A DNA stretch of 64,000 bases from Streptomyces griseoaurantiacus. Lineage in GTDB: Bacteria; Actinomycetota; Actinomycetes; Streptomycetales; Streptomycetaceae. Below the pieces are notes generated by a model. That model was given only the letters and a program-made list of their open reading frames with translations, was not told the DNA's origin and made no database searches. Both the position numbers and the translations under genes were made by a program. Positions 53,004-60,948 of the stretch are shown one piece after another. The stretch lies in assembly GCA_014656015.1 (NCBI GenBank), contig BNBP01000029.1:17370-81369 (forward strand). The letters are read 5' to 3'. Every line of letters begins with the position of its first letter. Positions within the stretch are counted from its first letter, which is position 1.

Positions 53004-56000
53004 TCACTCCCCGGGCGTGGCGAGCAGCTCGTCGAGCCAGGCCTCGTCGTCCTCGCCGAAGCCCTCGCCGTCGGCGCCGGGCTTCCCCGGCAGGCCCGAC
53101 CCGTCCCGCGCGTCCGCCCCGTACCTGCTCTCGACGAGCCGGGCGACGTCGACGACCGTGCGGTCGGTGATCAGGTTCACCGTGTCGAACTGCCGGCCGA
53201 GGCAGGCGGAGACGCTGTTGCCGACGGTCAGGGCCATCATCGAGTCCAGGCCCAGGTCACGGAAGTCGGTGTGCACGTCGATCGAGGAGTGGCCGAGGGT
53301 GTGCGCCAGGCAGCGGGCCACCATCCACTCCCGCTCGCTGTACACGCCGTCCGGGTTCCCGGTGAGACGCACCTCGGTGGCCTCGATGGCCTCCCGGACG
53401 CGGGCCAGGTTCCGCTTGCCGCGTTCCGCGAGGTCGGCGAGGGCCGTGGCGATCTTCTCCTCGATCTCCGTGGAGAGGGCGAGGGGATACGTCGGCAGGA
53501 TGCTCATCAGCTCGCTGTCGTAGTTGATCCCGCCGCCGAAGAAGCCGGGCAGGTCGCCGCGGAGCGCCGCGTCGACGAGGGCCAGGCCGTCGCGGGTGCG
53601 CAGCGAGCGGAACGACGCGTCCTCCTGGAAGTTGGTCGCCACCGCCATGCCGATCTCCCGCCAGGCCACCCACTGCACGCTGACCACCCGGTGCTCCGGG
53701 GTGTTCAGGGCGCGGGCGAGGTGGTCCAGGTAGAAGTTGGCGGCCGCGTAGTCGCCCTGCCCGAGGGCCGGGAACACCGCGGCCACCGAGGACATGTGCA
53801 GCACGAAGTCCGGCCGGTCCTCGCGGGTCAGGTGGTGCAGCAGGAACGCGCCGTGCAGCTTGGGCCGCACCACGGAGTCGAACGCGGCGTCCTCCCGGCG
53901 GGCGATCAGGTCGCCGCCGGCCACACCGGCGGCGTGCACGATGCCGTCGAGGCGGCCGTGTGCGGCACGGATCGTCTCCAGCAGCGCGCTCAGCGCCTCC
54001 TCGTCGGCGGCGTCGGCGGCCACCGGGTGCACGCGCGCGCCCAGCGCGGTGAGCGCGCGCACCGCCGATATCCGGGCCGCGGCCGGGTGTGAGGAACCGG
54101 CCGCGAGGGTGTCCCACTCCTCCTCGGGCGGCAGGGCGGTCCGGCCCAGGAGGTAGAGGTGGAGGCCGGGGGCCCGGGCCGCGAAGTGCCGGGCCATCTC
54201 GAGGCCGAGGGCGCCGAGGCCGCCGGTGATCAGATAGGCGCCGCCGGGCCGCAGGTACTCCTCGCGGACCGCCGGGACCTCGGCCAGTTCGGCGAAGGAC
54301 TCGCGGTACTTGTCCTTGCCGCGCAGCGCGTACACCCCGGGTTCGGCGGCGAGGATCTCCTGGCGCAGCACCGGGGCCGGCACCGCCTCGTCGAGGTCGA
54401 GCAGCGTGACGGTCATGTACGGGTACTCCCGGGCGACGGCCTTGGCGAACCCGGCGAGCGCCGCGTGCTCGGCGACCGTGCCGGGCTCGCCGGGCCCGAC
54501 CGCGAGGCCCCGCCGGGTCAGCACCACGAGGTCCAGCTCGGCGCTGGCCCGCATCAGCTCCCGCGCCAGGTGGAACAGCCCGGTGAGCTGCTCCTCGATC
54601 CGGCGGGACAGCTCGGCGGGGTCCTGTGCGGGCGACTCGTCGAGGGCGAGGGCGTGCACCAGGTGGGTGTAGCCCTCGTCGACGAGTTCCTCGGCCAGCC
54701 GCTCGGGGTCGGCGGCCGGGTCGTCCGGGGCGCGCAGCACCGTGCCGGGCGGCAGCGCCTCGGCCACCGTGCCGGCCGTGCCGGGGTGCGCCAGCGCCAG
54801 CACGCGGACCGAGGGATCCGCGGACCCGGCGAGCGGCGCCGGCACGAACCGCACCTCGTGCGTGACCGGGTGCGTCCGGTGCGGCGCGGCGAGCGCGAAC
54901 CGCTCGCGCCAGTCGTCGGGGAAGTCGACCCAGGCGCGCGTCTCGTCGAACTCGTACGGCGGCAGGTGCACGGTGCGGGGGCGCTGCCCCTCGTAGGCGG
55001 CGCTCAGGTCCACCTCCGCGCCCCGGGTCCAGGCCCGGGCGGCCTCGGTGCGCGCGGCCTCCGGCTCCTCGCCGGCCTCGGCGGTGGCCAGCGCCGTCCG
55101 CAGCCCGTCCAGGTCGGCGACCGTGACGGCGAAGCGGTGGGCGTGGTGGGCGCGCGAGACGTTGGCCGTCCAGCAGACGTCCCGGACGCCGCCCTCGATC
55201 CGCCCGGCGTCGAGGGCCTCGCGGTAGCGGCGGATCAGCCGGGCGAGCGAGAGGCGGGTGCGCGCGCTGAGGGTGAAGAGGTAGGAGGGACGGGCCTCGG
55301 CAGCCCCTGCGGATCCGGTTCCGGTGACCGTTGGGGATCCGGTTCCGGTGGCCCCTGTCGATCCGGTCCGGGCAGCCGCTGCCGATCCGGCCCCGGTGGC
55401 CCGCGCGGAGGCGACCCCCGCGACCCCCGCGGCCCGCGCGGCCGGTTCCGTGTCCGCCCTCGCTCCGGTGAACTCCTCCAGCACCACGTGCGCGTTGGTG
55501 CCGCCGAGGCCGAAGGCGCTCACGCCGGCGCGGCGCGGGCCGTCCCCGGCGGTCCACTCGCGCGCCTCGGTCGGCACGTACACCGGCCCCTCGGCCAGGT
55601 CGATCGAGCCGTTGGGGCGCTCGTAGTTGGCCAGCGGCGGGATCACCCGGTGGCGCAGCGCGAGCACGGCCTTGATGACGCCGAGCACGCCCGAACCCTC
55701 GAAGAGGTGCCCGACGTTGGCCTTGACCGTGCCGACCGCGCAGAACCGCCGGTCCTCGGTGCGGGCGGCGAAGGCCCGCCGCAGCCCCTCGAACTCGATC
55801 GGGTCGCCCACCTTCGTGGCGGTGCCGTGCACCTCCAGATAGCCGATCGAGCGGGGGTCCACCCCGGCGTCGCGCCACGCGGCGTCCAGGAGGTCGGCCT
55901 GGGCGCCGGCGTCGGGCGCGGTCATCATCTCCGAGTGGCCGTCGTGGTTGACGGCGCTGCCCTTGATCACCGCGTACACCTGGTCGCCGTCGGCCAGCGC

Positions 56001-56783
56001 CCGGTCGAGCCGCTTGAGGACGAGCGCCCCGGAGCCCTCGCCGAAGCCGGTGCCGTCCGCCCGCTCGTCGAACGTGCGGGTCACCCCGTCCGAGGACTCG
56101 ATGCCGATCCGGGTGTGCGGGTGCCGCAGCGGCGCCAGCACCACCCGGGTGCCCGCCACCACGGCCATCTCGCAATCGCCCAGCAGCAGCGCGGACTTCG
56201 CCTGGTGCAGCGCCACGAGCGAGGCCGAACAGGCGCTGTCCAGCACCATGCTGGGCCCGCGCAGGTCGTACAGGTACGACAGCCGGTTGGCGAGCATCGT
56301 GACGATGTTGCCGGTGATGCCGAGCTGTCCGAGGGAGGGGTCGACGCGGCAGAAGTAGTCCAGGTAGGTCATGCCGGGATTGCCCGCGTACCCGATGTAG
56401 ACGCCGGTGCGGCTGCCCGTCAGCCGGTCACCGGTGTAACCGGCGTCCTCCAGCGCCCGGTACATCGTGCGCAGCACCAGCCGCTGGTGCGGGTCGGTGA
56501 CCGCGGCCTGCTTCGGTGTCATGCCGAAGAACTCGTGGTCGAACAGGTCGATCCGGTCCAGGAAGCTGCCCTCGTGGAAGTCGACGCGTTCCGCGGCGTC
56601 CGGGACCAGTGCCGACTCCTGGTGGTAGCGGACGTACTCCTCCAGCTCGCGGCGCCGCCCCGCAGGGAAGGGCCGGGTCAGGCTGCGCCCCTCGCGGACG
56701 ATGTCCCAGAAGGCGTGCTGCTCGGGTGCGTCGGGCACCTCGACGGAGAGTCCGACGACCGCGATGTCCGTGTGCGTGCTCAT
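53004..56783 (-). CDS. Type I polyketide synthase lacking an AT domain (KS-KR-ACP)
   Basis: A 1259-residue single module. KS (about 5-435) has Cys185 (LDSACSAS), His319 (EVHGTA) and His359 (NVGHL), so it is intact. Then comes a Gly/Thr/Ala-rich linker (440-500), a KS-AT-like linker (500-570) joined straight to a post-AT-like linker (VHLPPYEFDETRAW, 605-618), so the AT domain is missing. KR (about 640-1080) has NADPH loop GGLGALG and Ser-Tyr1012-Asn1016. ACP (about 1110-1205) has LGLDS with Ser1181. No DH or TE. ATG 56783 overlaps the stop of the malonyltransferase gene, which probably supplies the AT in trans. Confidence 0.93.
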   Translation of the reverse strand: MSTHTDIAVVGLSVEVPDAPEQHAFWDIVREGRSLTRPFPAGRRRELEEYVRYHQESALVPDAAERVDFHEGSFLDRIDLFDHEFFGMTPKQAAVTDPHQRLVLRTMYRALEDAGYTGDRLTGSRTGVYIGYAGNPGMTYLDYFCRVDPSLGQLGITGNIVTMLANRLSYLYDLRGPSMVLDSACSASLVALHQAKSALLLGDCEMAVVAGTRVVLAPLRHPHTRIGIESSDGVTRTFDERADGTGFGEGSGALVLKRLDRALADGDQVYAVIKGSAVNHDGHSEMMTAPDAGAQADLLDAAWRDAGVDPRSIGYLEVHGTATKVGDPIEFEGLRRAFAARTEDRRFCAVGTVKANVGHLFEGSGVLGVIKAVLALRHRVIPPLANYERPNGSIDLAEGPVYVPTEAREWTAGDGPRRAGVSAFGLGGTNAHVVLEEFTGARADTEPAARAAGVAGVASARATGAGSAAAARTGSTGATGTGSPTVTGTGSAGAAEARPSYLFTLSARTRLSLARLIRRYREALDAGRIEGGVRDVCWTANVSRAHHAHRFAVTVADLDGLRTALATAEAGEEPEAARTEAARAWTRGAEVDLSAAYEGQRPRTVHLPPYEFDETRAWVDFPDDWRERFALAAPHRTHPVTHEVRFVPAPLAGSADPSVRVLALAHPGTAGTVAEALPPGTVLRAPDDPAADPERLAEELVDEGYTHLVHALALDESPAQDPAELSRRIEEQLTGLFHLARELMRASAELDLVVLTRRGLAVGPGEPGTVAEHAALAGFAKAVAREYPYMTVTLLDLDEAVPAPVLRQEILAAEPGVYALRGKDKYRESFAELAEVPAVREEYLRPGGAYLITGGLGALGLEMARHFAARAPGLHLYLLGRTALPPEEEWDTLAAGSSHPAAARISAVRALTALGARVHPVAADAADEEALSALLETIRAAHGRLDGIVHAAGVAGGDLIARREDAAFDSVVRPKLHGAFLLHHLTREDRPDFVLHMSSVAAVFPALGQGDYAAANFYLDHLARALNTPEHRVVSVQWVAWREIGMAVATNFQEDASFRSLRTRDGLALVDAALRGDLPGFFGGGINYDSELMSILPTYPLALSTEIEEKIATALADLAERGKRNLARVREAIEATEVRLTGNPDGVYSEREWMVARCLAHTLGHSSIDVHTDFRDLGLDSMMALTVGNSVSACLGRQFDTVNLITDRTVVDVARLVESRYGADARDGSGLPGKPGADGEGFGEDDEAWLDELLATPGE
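55283..55463 (-). repeat. Low-complexity repeat in the PKS inter-domain linker
   Basis: The stretch encodes a Gly/Thr/Ala/Ser-rich run with repeated TGS-type steps. In DNA it contains multiple copies of GGATCCGGTTCCGGT-like units. It separates KS from the AT-remnant linker and is likely a flexible, recombination-prone spacer. Confidence 0.7.
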
Positions 56784-57706
56784 ACGTGTTCCTCCGTCGC
56801 CCGGGCCGCCGCGGCCGGCTGGTTCACGAGGGCCGCGAGGCCCGTGGCCGGGGTCCCGTCGGTGCCGGCCGGCCCGTCCGCGATGCGGGACAGGAGGGCC
56901 GTGAGGGTGGAGCCGTTGACCTCCTCGAAGTGGTCGACGCCGGCCGCGCGCAGCGCGCGGACCGTGCGCACCCACTCCACCGGCCGGGACAGCTGCCGGC
57001 TCAGCAGCCGGACCGCCTGCTCCGGCTCGAAGGGGGCGCCGGTGATGCTGGACATCACCGGGGTGTGCCCGGAACGGAACGCGAAGCCGCGCAGGACGGT
57101 CGCGAACCGCCGCCCGGCCGCGGCCATCAGCGGCGTGTGGAAGGGGCCGCTGACCGGCACCGGCAGTACCCGGACGCCCGGGCCGCGCAGCACCTTGACC
57201 GCGAGGGCGAGCTGCGGCCGCTCACCGGCCACCGTCACCTGCCGGTCGCTGTTGTGGTTGGCGACGTGCACCCGGTTCAGCCCGGCGCCGCGCAGCATGG
57301 CCTCCACGCGCTCGGCGTGCGGCCCGACGACGGCGATCATCGCGCCGCCGGTGACCTCGGCCATCAGTTCGGCCCGTCGCCCGACCAGCGCCAGACCGTC
57401 CATCAGGTCGAGCATGCCGGCGGCGACCAGCGCGTTGAACTCGCCGAGGCTGTGCCCGGCGAACCAGTCCCAGCGGTGGCCGTCCCGCGCGAGGTCCATC
57501 CAGGCCAGCGCGTTGACGAAGAAGATGGCCGGCTGCGCGTGACGGGTGTCGGCGAGCCGGCCGCCGGGGTCGTCCCGGCACAGCTCCACCACGGAGTGGC
57601 CGAGCAGTTCGCTGGCGGCCACCGTTTCCTGCGGGAAGCGGGCGAACAGCCCGTCCCCCATGCCCTTGTGCTGTACCCCCTGGCCGGGGAAGACCAGACA
57701 GTGCAT
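56780..57706 (-). CDS. Trans-acting ACP S-malonyltransferase
   Basis: A 308-residue FabD-like acyltransferase. It has the oxyanion GQGVQ near residue 8-12, active-site Ser86 in GHSLGEFNAL, and His190 in GPFHTPLM, so it should be active. The HAFH-type substrate motif is not obvious. ATG 57706 follows AAGGAG at good spacing, and its stop overlaps the PKS start (ATGA). It most likely loads malonyl units onto the AT-less PKS next door. Confidence 0.92.
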   Translation of the reverse strand: MHCLVFPGQGVQHKGMGDGLFARFPQETVAASELLGHSVVELCRDDPGGRLADTRHAQPAIFFVNALAWMDLARDGHRWDWFAGHSLGEFNALVAAGMLDLMDGLALVGRRAELMAEVTGGAMIAVVGPHAERVEAMLRGAGLNRVHVANHNSDRQVTVAGERPQLALAVKVLRGPGVRVLPVPVSGPFHTPLMAAAGRRFATVLRGFAFRSGHTPVMSSITGAPFEPEQAVRLLSRQLSRPVEWVRTVRALRAAGVDHFEEVNGSTLTALLSRIADGPAGTDGTPATGLAALVNQPAAAARATEEHV

Positions 57707-57722
57707 CTGCACGCTCCTTCGT

Positions 57723-58763
57723 TCAGGCGGTGGGTGCGGGGACGCTGCGGTAGCGCAGGCCGGTACGGCTGCCGCGCAGGGTCTCCCGGGTGAAGACCCG
57801 GGCCGAGGGGCCGGGTCCGAAGTCGACGATCTGGTCGGGCCGGCAGCCCTCCAGCGCGGCGCGGACCGTGCGGGGCCAGTCCAGCGGCCGGCACACGGCG
57901 TGCGCGAGGACGTCCGGCAGCAGGTCACCGCGGTGCTGGAGGTTGACCGGCGAGTCGGCGACGTACACCGGGACGGCCAGTTCCTCCCCGGTGAGCCGGA
58001 AGGTCAGGAAGTGCCGGTCCTCCAGCGCCGCGCGCACCGCCTGTTCCAGCAGCGGCGTGTGGAAGGGCGCGGTGCTGCGCAGGTACACCCAGCGCACGGT
58101 CGGCTCGGCGAGTCGCCGCGCGTGCTCCCGGCGCAGGGCGTCCAGGTCGCCCGGGTCCCCGGCCAGCACGTGCGAGCTGCCGGAGTTGGCGAGCGCGAGG
58201 TGCACCCGCGAGCCCGCCACCAGCGCCCGCAGCTCCTCCGTCGGCACGCCCATGACGGCGGCCATCGGGGTCGCCGGACCGCCGTGCGGCGGGGCGAGCT
58301 GGTGACAGCGGATCAGGGTCAGCGTGGTCATGGCGATGACGTCGCGGCACATCGCCGTGTACCGCCGCCGGTCGGTCGTGACCGTCCCGGCGACCGTCGC
58401 GCCGATCAGTCCCAGGCTGTGGCCGATGGCGGCGACCGGCTCGGGCCGCTCCCCGGCCGCGCGGCGCAGCGGCGGCTGCAGCAGGCAGAGCTGGTAGAGG
58501 TGGGCGAGGAGCCCGTCCACGATGGAGTGCTCCAGTGCGCCGGCGGCGGGAGGGGTGCCGCGCAGCCAGGCGGTGAGCGGGATGCCGCCGGGCAGTTCCC
58601 GGCGGTAGGCCTCGGCGCCGACGTGGTCGAGGACGTCCGTGATCGCCTCGGCGGCGGTGGTGAAGTACCGGGCGTTCTCCGGCCGTGCGTACAGCGCGCG
58701 CAGGGCGGGCAGCGGCGGGCCCTGAAGGCCCGCGAGGCCGCTGAACAGGTATAAGTGTCGCAC
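57723..58763 (-). CDS. Second acyltransferase, starter-unit (SAT/FAS)-like
   Basis: A 346-residue acyltransferase-fold protein. The nucleophile is Ser116 in GHSLGLIGATVAG and His235 lies in STAPFHTPLL. In place of the usual PGQG it starts YLFSGLAGL, and SSHVLAGDPGDLDALR resembles the starter-AT domains of fungal-type synthases. It probably primes the PKS with a starter acyl group or edits ACP-bound chains. ATG 58763. A 16-bp gap separates it from the malonyltransferase gene. Confidence 0.82.
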   Translation of the reverse strand: MRHLYLFSGLAGLQGPPLPALRALYARPENARYFTTAAEAITDVLDHVGAEAYRRELPGGIPLTAWLRGTPPAAGALEHSIVDGLLAHLYQLCLLQPPLRRAAGERPEPVAAIGHSLGLIGATVAGTVTTDRRRYTAMCRDVIAMTTLTLIRCHQLAPPHGGPATPMAAVMGVPTEELRALVAGSRVHLALANSGSSHVLAGDPGDLDALRREHARRLAEPTVRWVYLRSTAPFHTPLLEQAVRAALEDRHFLTFRLTGEELAVPVYVADSPVNLQHRGDLLPDVLAHAVCRPLDWPRTVRAALEGCRPDQIVDFGPGPSARVFTRETLRGSRTGLRYRSVPAPTA

Positions 58764-58943
58764 TCGTCGTCCTGAGGTCTGCGATCGTGGGGTGTGGGGG
58801 AGCTGGTTCCGGGCCTCGGCCCGGACTCGGGTGTCTCGTGGCCGTGGCCTCGGCCCCGGGTCGGCGTCTCGGCCCCGGATCAGGGTCTCGGCCCCGGGCC
58901 GGGCGGGCGGCCCGCTGCGGTACGGGCCGTGGGTGACCGGCGG
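58764..58943 (-). other. Gap between the BtrH-like and starter-AT genes
   Basis: 180 bp without a supported gene. It contains a run of repeated CGGGTCTCGGCC/CCGGGATC-type units (58800-58920) and no clear terminator, so read-through from the BtrH-like gene into the PKS genes is plausible. Confidence 0.4.
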
Positions 58944-59999
58944 CTACCGGCTCCGGTCCCCGGCGGCCACCGGCAGGCGCTCGCCGACCGGTGGCGGCAG
59001 CAGCCGGGGCAGTCCGGCCGCCTCGTCGAGGAGCAGCCTCGCCGCCCGCTGCTCCCGCAGCCGGAGTTGCGCGAGTCCGCACCGGATCCGGTCGGCGGGC
59101 AGCCCCGGCAGCCCCCGCTGGAAGGTGGTGACCCGGTCCGACAGCACGGCCGCGAGCTGCGCGACGCGCGCATAGGCGGCCCGGACCCGCTCGCCGTGCG
59201 CGGTGTGCGCCAGGAACCGGCAGAACAGCGCCCGCGAACCCGCCATGAGGGTGAGGGCGTTGACGCCCGGGGCCCGGTAGGTGGCGGAGATCGTGGCGCG
59301 TTCGACGAGGAGGTTGTCGCCGACGACGTCGTACAGCTCGAAGCCGTCGCGGTACCCCTGAAGGAACGCCCGGTAGGCGGCCTCGAAGCCGTCCCGGTCG
59401 GGCTCGGCCACCTTGCGGAGGGCGACACAGCCGTCGAACCAGCGATCGGGTTCCCGGGCGTAGCCCTCCCGCAGCAGGTCCCAGCCCACGGTGACCGGGA
59501 AGTGCTCGTGGTCCGGGCTGTTGTTGTCGACCAGCAGGAGGCCGTCCTCACCGGTCCCGCAGACCAGGAAGGAGTGCAGGAGCCCGTACTCCTCGGGCAC
59601 CGTGCCCACCCGGTCCATGAAGTCGACCCAGTACGGGAAGTGGTTCCGGGGCGCCCAGAAGAACACCGGCTGCCCCGCCTCGAGGAAGACCGGCAGGCCC
59701 GCCTCGAACTGGGCCAGCGTCACCTTGCCCGCCGAGAACACCTCGAACCCGAGCAGGCGCAGGTCCTCGTCGTTGACGTACGGCGTCTCGAAGGCCCAGC
59801 GGTCCTCGCCGCGCAGGTGGCAGTGGCGGTGGACGGCCGCGGTGGAGCCCAGCGCCCCGTACATCAGCAGGTCGGACCACGGGGTGTGGGCACCGACGTA
59901 GGCCAGGATCTGGGTCTTGCGGCAGTGCAGGTGGTTGTTGGGGTCCCGGGTGCGGATCAGATCCACGCCAGGAAGCGTGATCGTGCGGTGGGCGGACAA
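58944..59999 (-). CDS. BtrH-like acyltransferase (BtrH_N / DUF4872)
   Basis: A 351-residue protein. The N-terminal BtrH_N domain (about 12-150) has NNHLHCRKTQILAYVGA, with Cys26 as the probable nucleophile, and the papain-like fold of C39-like enzymes. The DUF4872 region follows (FGYFLVCGTGEDGLLLVDNNSPDHEHFPVTV-like, about 180-200). In butirosin biosynthesis BtrH transfers an acyl chain from an ACP to an amine. Here it may move the polyketide to its acceptor. The start is TTG 59999, with GGAGG 9 bases upstream. Confidence 0.82.
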   Translation of the reverse strand: MSAHRTITLPGVDLIRTRDPNNHLHCRKTQILAYVGAHTPWSDLLMYGALGSTAAVHRHCHLRGEDRWAFETPYVNDEDLRLLGFEVFSAGKVTLAQFEAGLPVFLEAGQPVFFWAPRNHFPYWVDFMDRVGTVPEEYGLLHSFLVCGTGEDGLLLVDNNSPDHEHFPVTVGWDLLREGYAREPDRWFDGCVALRKVAEPDRDGFEAAYRAFLQGYRDGFELYDVVGDNLLVERATISATYRAPGVNALTLMAGSRALFCRFLAHTAHGERVRAAYARVAQLAAVLSDRVTTFQRGLPGLPADRIRCGLAQLRLREQRAARLLLDEAAGLPRLLPPPVGERLPVAAGDRSR

Positions 60000-60300
60000 C
60001 GGCGTGAACCTCCGTTCGGCGATCTCTCCGCCGCGTGTACCGGATCGAGCACCTACGGCTCTCGAAAGGTTTCGATCCGTCGGCGCCGTGCGGACGGCGC
60101 CGGGCAGGGACGATCGCGTTCACCATGGCCATGCACAGGGGAGTGCGGATGCGGTGCGCGGCGCACGCCGTGGATTCCCGTCTCCGGGTGCTCCCGGCGC
60201 GGCCTGCGGCAGGAAGTGCGGGGGCTGCCGCGAGCCCTTTCGGTGGTTCGTGGGAACAACGCCACCCGGCGATCGTTCACGTGTTCGTCGGGTCTTCAAC
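60000..60300 (-). other. Long 5' leader of the PKS operon
   Basis: About 300 bp between the promoter at 60301-60329 and the BtrH-like start. No supported gene. It includes the GGAGG ribosome binding site (60010-60014) and no strong terminator. It could house a regulatory RNA or a small ORF. Confidence 0.4.
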
Positions 60301-60329
60301 ATAATGACAGCCCGGTCAGTGCCGGTCAA
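60301..60329 (-). promoter_or_regulatory. Probable vegetative promoter of the PKS operon
   Basis: On the minus strand TTGACC is followed after exactly 17 bp by CATTAT (60306-60301), close to HrdB consensus. The spacer has a direct repeat GACCGG, a possible regulator half-site. The transcription start would be near 60294. Confidence 0.6.
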
Positions 60330-60431
60330 TAAAAGTCATACGATTCGCCTTCGACTTCTTGTCTTCGCAGGTAGAGGGGTCAAGTAGCCTCTTACAGAGG
60401 CGAGTTGGGCGGCCTCGGGGGCCCCGAAGGC

Positions 60432-60461
60432 ATGATCGAATCCGAGTTCGGAGGGAGGTGA
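60432..60461 (+). other. Possible 9-codon leader minigene
   Basis: ATG 60432 opens MIESEFGGR, whose TGA overlaps the GTG of the next small ORF (GTGA). It covers the GGAGGGAGG ribosome binding site of that ORF. Confidence 0.25.
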
Positions 60462-60580
60462 ACAAGGCTCAAATTCCGTCGGACGGGAACTGCCGGGCGG
60501 AATCGGCCGAGCCTTCTTACCTATTCTTCATGGGCGTCCCGCGTTTCTTACTGAACGGTAATCCGAGTCGGGCCGTGTGA
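60458..60580 (+). CDS. Candidate small peptide gene (40 residues, TTA codon)
   Basis: GTG 60458 gives a 40-residue peptide starting VNKAQIPSDGNCRA and ending NGNPSRAV, with a hydrophobic centre (YLFFMGVPRFLL) and one Cys. The frame is preceded by GGAGGGAG and ends exactly in an intrinsic terminator. It contains a rare TTA Leu codon, so in Streptomyces translation would need the bldA tRNA. Third-position GC is low, which weakens the coding case. An sRNA is an alternative. I know no family. Confidence 0.4.
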   Translation: MNKAQIPSDGNCRAESAEPSYLFFMGVPRFLLNGNPSRAV

Positions 60581-60598
60581 GGTTTCCCGGCCCTTTTT
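60570..60598 (+). terminator. Rho-independent terminator after the small ORF
   Basis: GGGCCG (60570-60575) pairs with CGGCCC (60588-60593) and is followed by TTTTT. The stop codon of the small ORF is in the loop. Confidence 0.7.
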
Positions 60599-60652
60599 AC
60601 GGGCGGACGCGCGGAGCGCCGAAGGAGCCGACGGGTGCGGCGAGGCCATACC

Positions 60653-60669
60653 GACCGGCATGACCGGTC
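60653..60669. promoter_or_regulatory. Inverted repeat GACCGG-CATGA-CCGGTC
   Basis: A 6+6 palindrome that resembles the GACCGG half-sites in the PKS promoter spacer; possible shared operator. Confidence 0.4.
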
Positions 60670-60688
60670 ACGCTTCGAAGCCGTTCGA

Positions 60689-60707
60689 CAGCCGAAAGTT
60701 TCGGCTG
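60689..60707. promoter_or_regulatory. Perfect 19-bp palindrome
   Basis: CAGCCGAAAGTTTCGGCTG has two perfect 9-bp arms around one base, about 240 bp before the GntR gene. Its symmetry suits a transcription factor site; as RNA it would be a hairpin with a very small loop. Confidence 0.5.
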
Positions 60708-60856
60708 TACGGCCGACGGTGGAGCGGAAGCGTCACCGCCGGCCGGCCGGTAGACCGGGGCCGGTCGTGCGCCCTCGGAGTAACGGTGCGCGCGGTGTCG
60801 GCGCTGCTTATAACGGGGAGAAAGTACCTGGGTAAAGACCCCGTAAGGGATAAGTC

Positions 60857-60871
60857 ATCACATCGAGTGAT
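60857..60871. promoter_or_regulatory. Inverted repeat near the GntR promoter
   Basis: ATCAC-ATCGA-GTGAT lies about 78 bp before the gntR start in an AT-rich patch, a fair autoregulatory operator candidate. Confidence 0.4.
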
Positions 60872-60948
60872 TCTTTGGCCTTTGCTTGCACGGGACAACA
60901 CGCGGTTGCCACGCTGTCGCTGTCTGTAAAAGCTGAGGGGAGTGGCCA

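Noticed and set aside
54159..57542. Long plus-strand frame opposite the PKS
   Set aside because: Antisense shadow of the KS-KR-ACP gene; no domain pattern.
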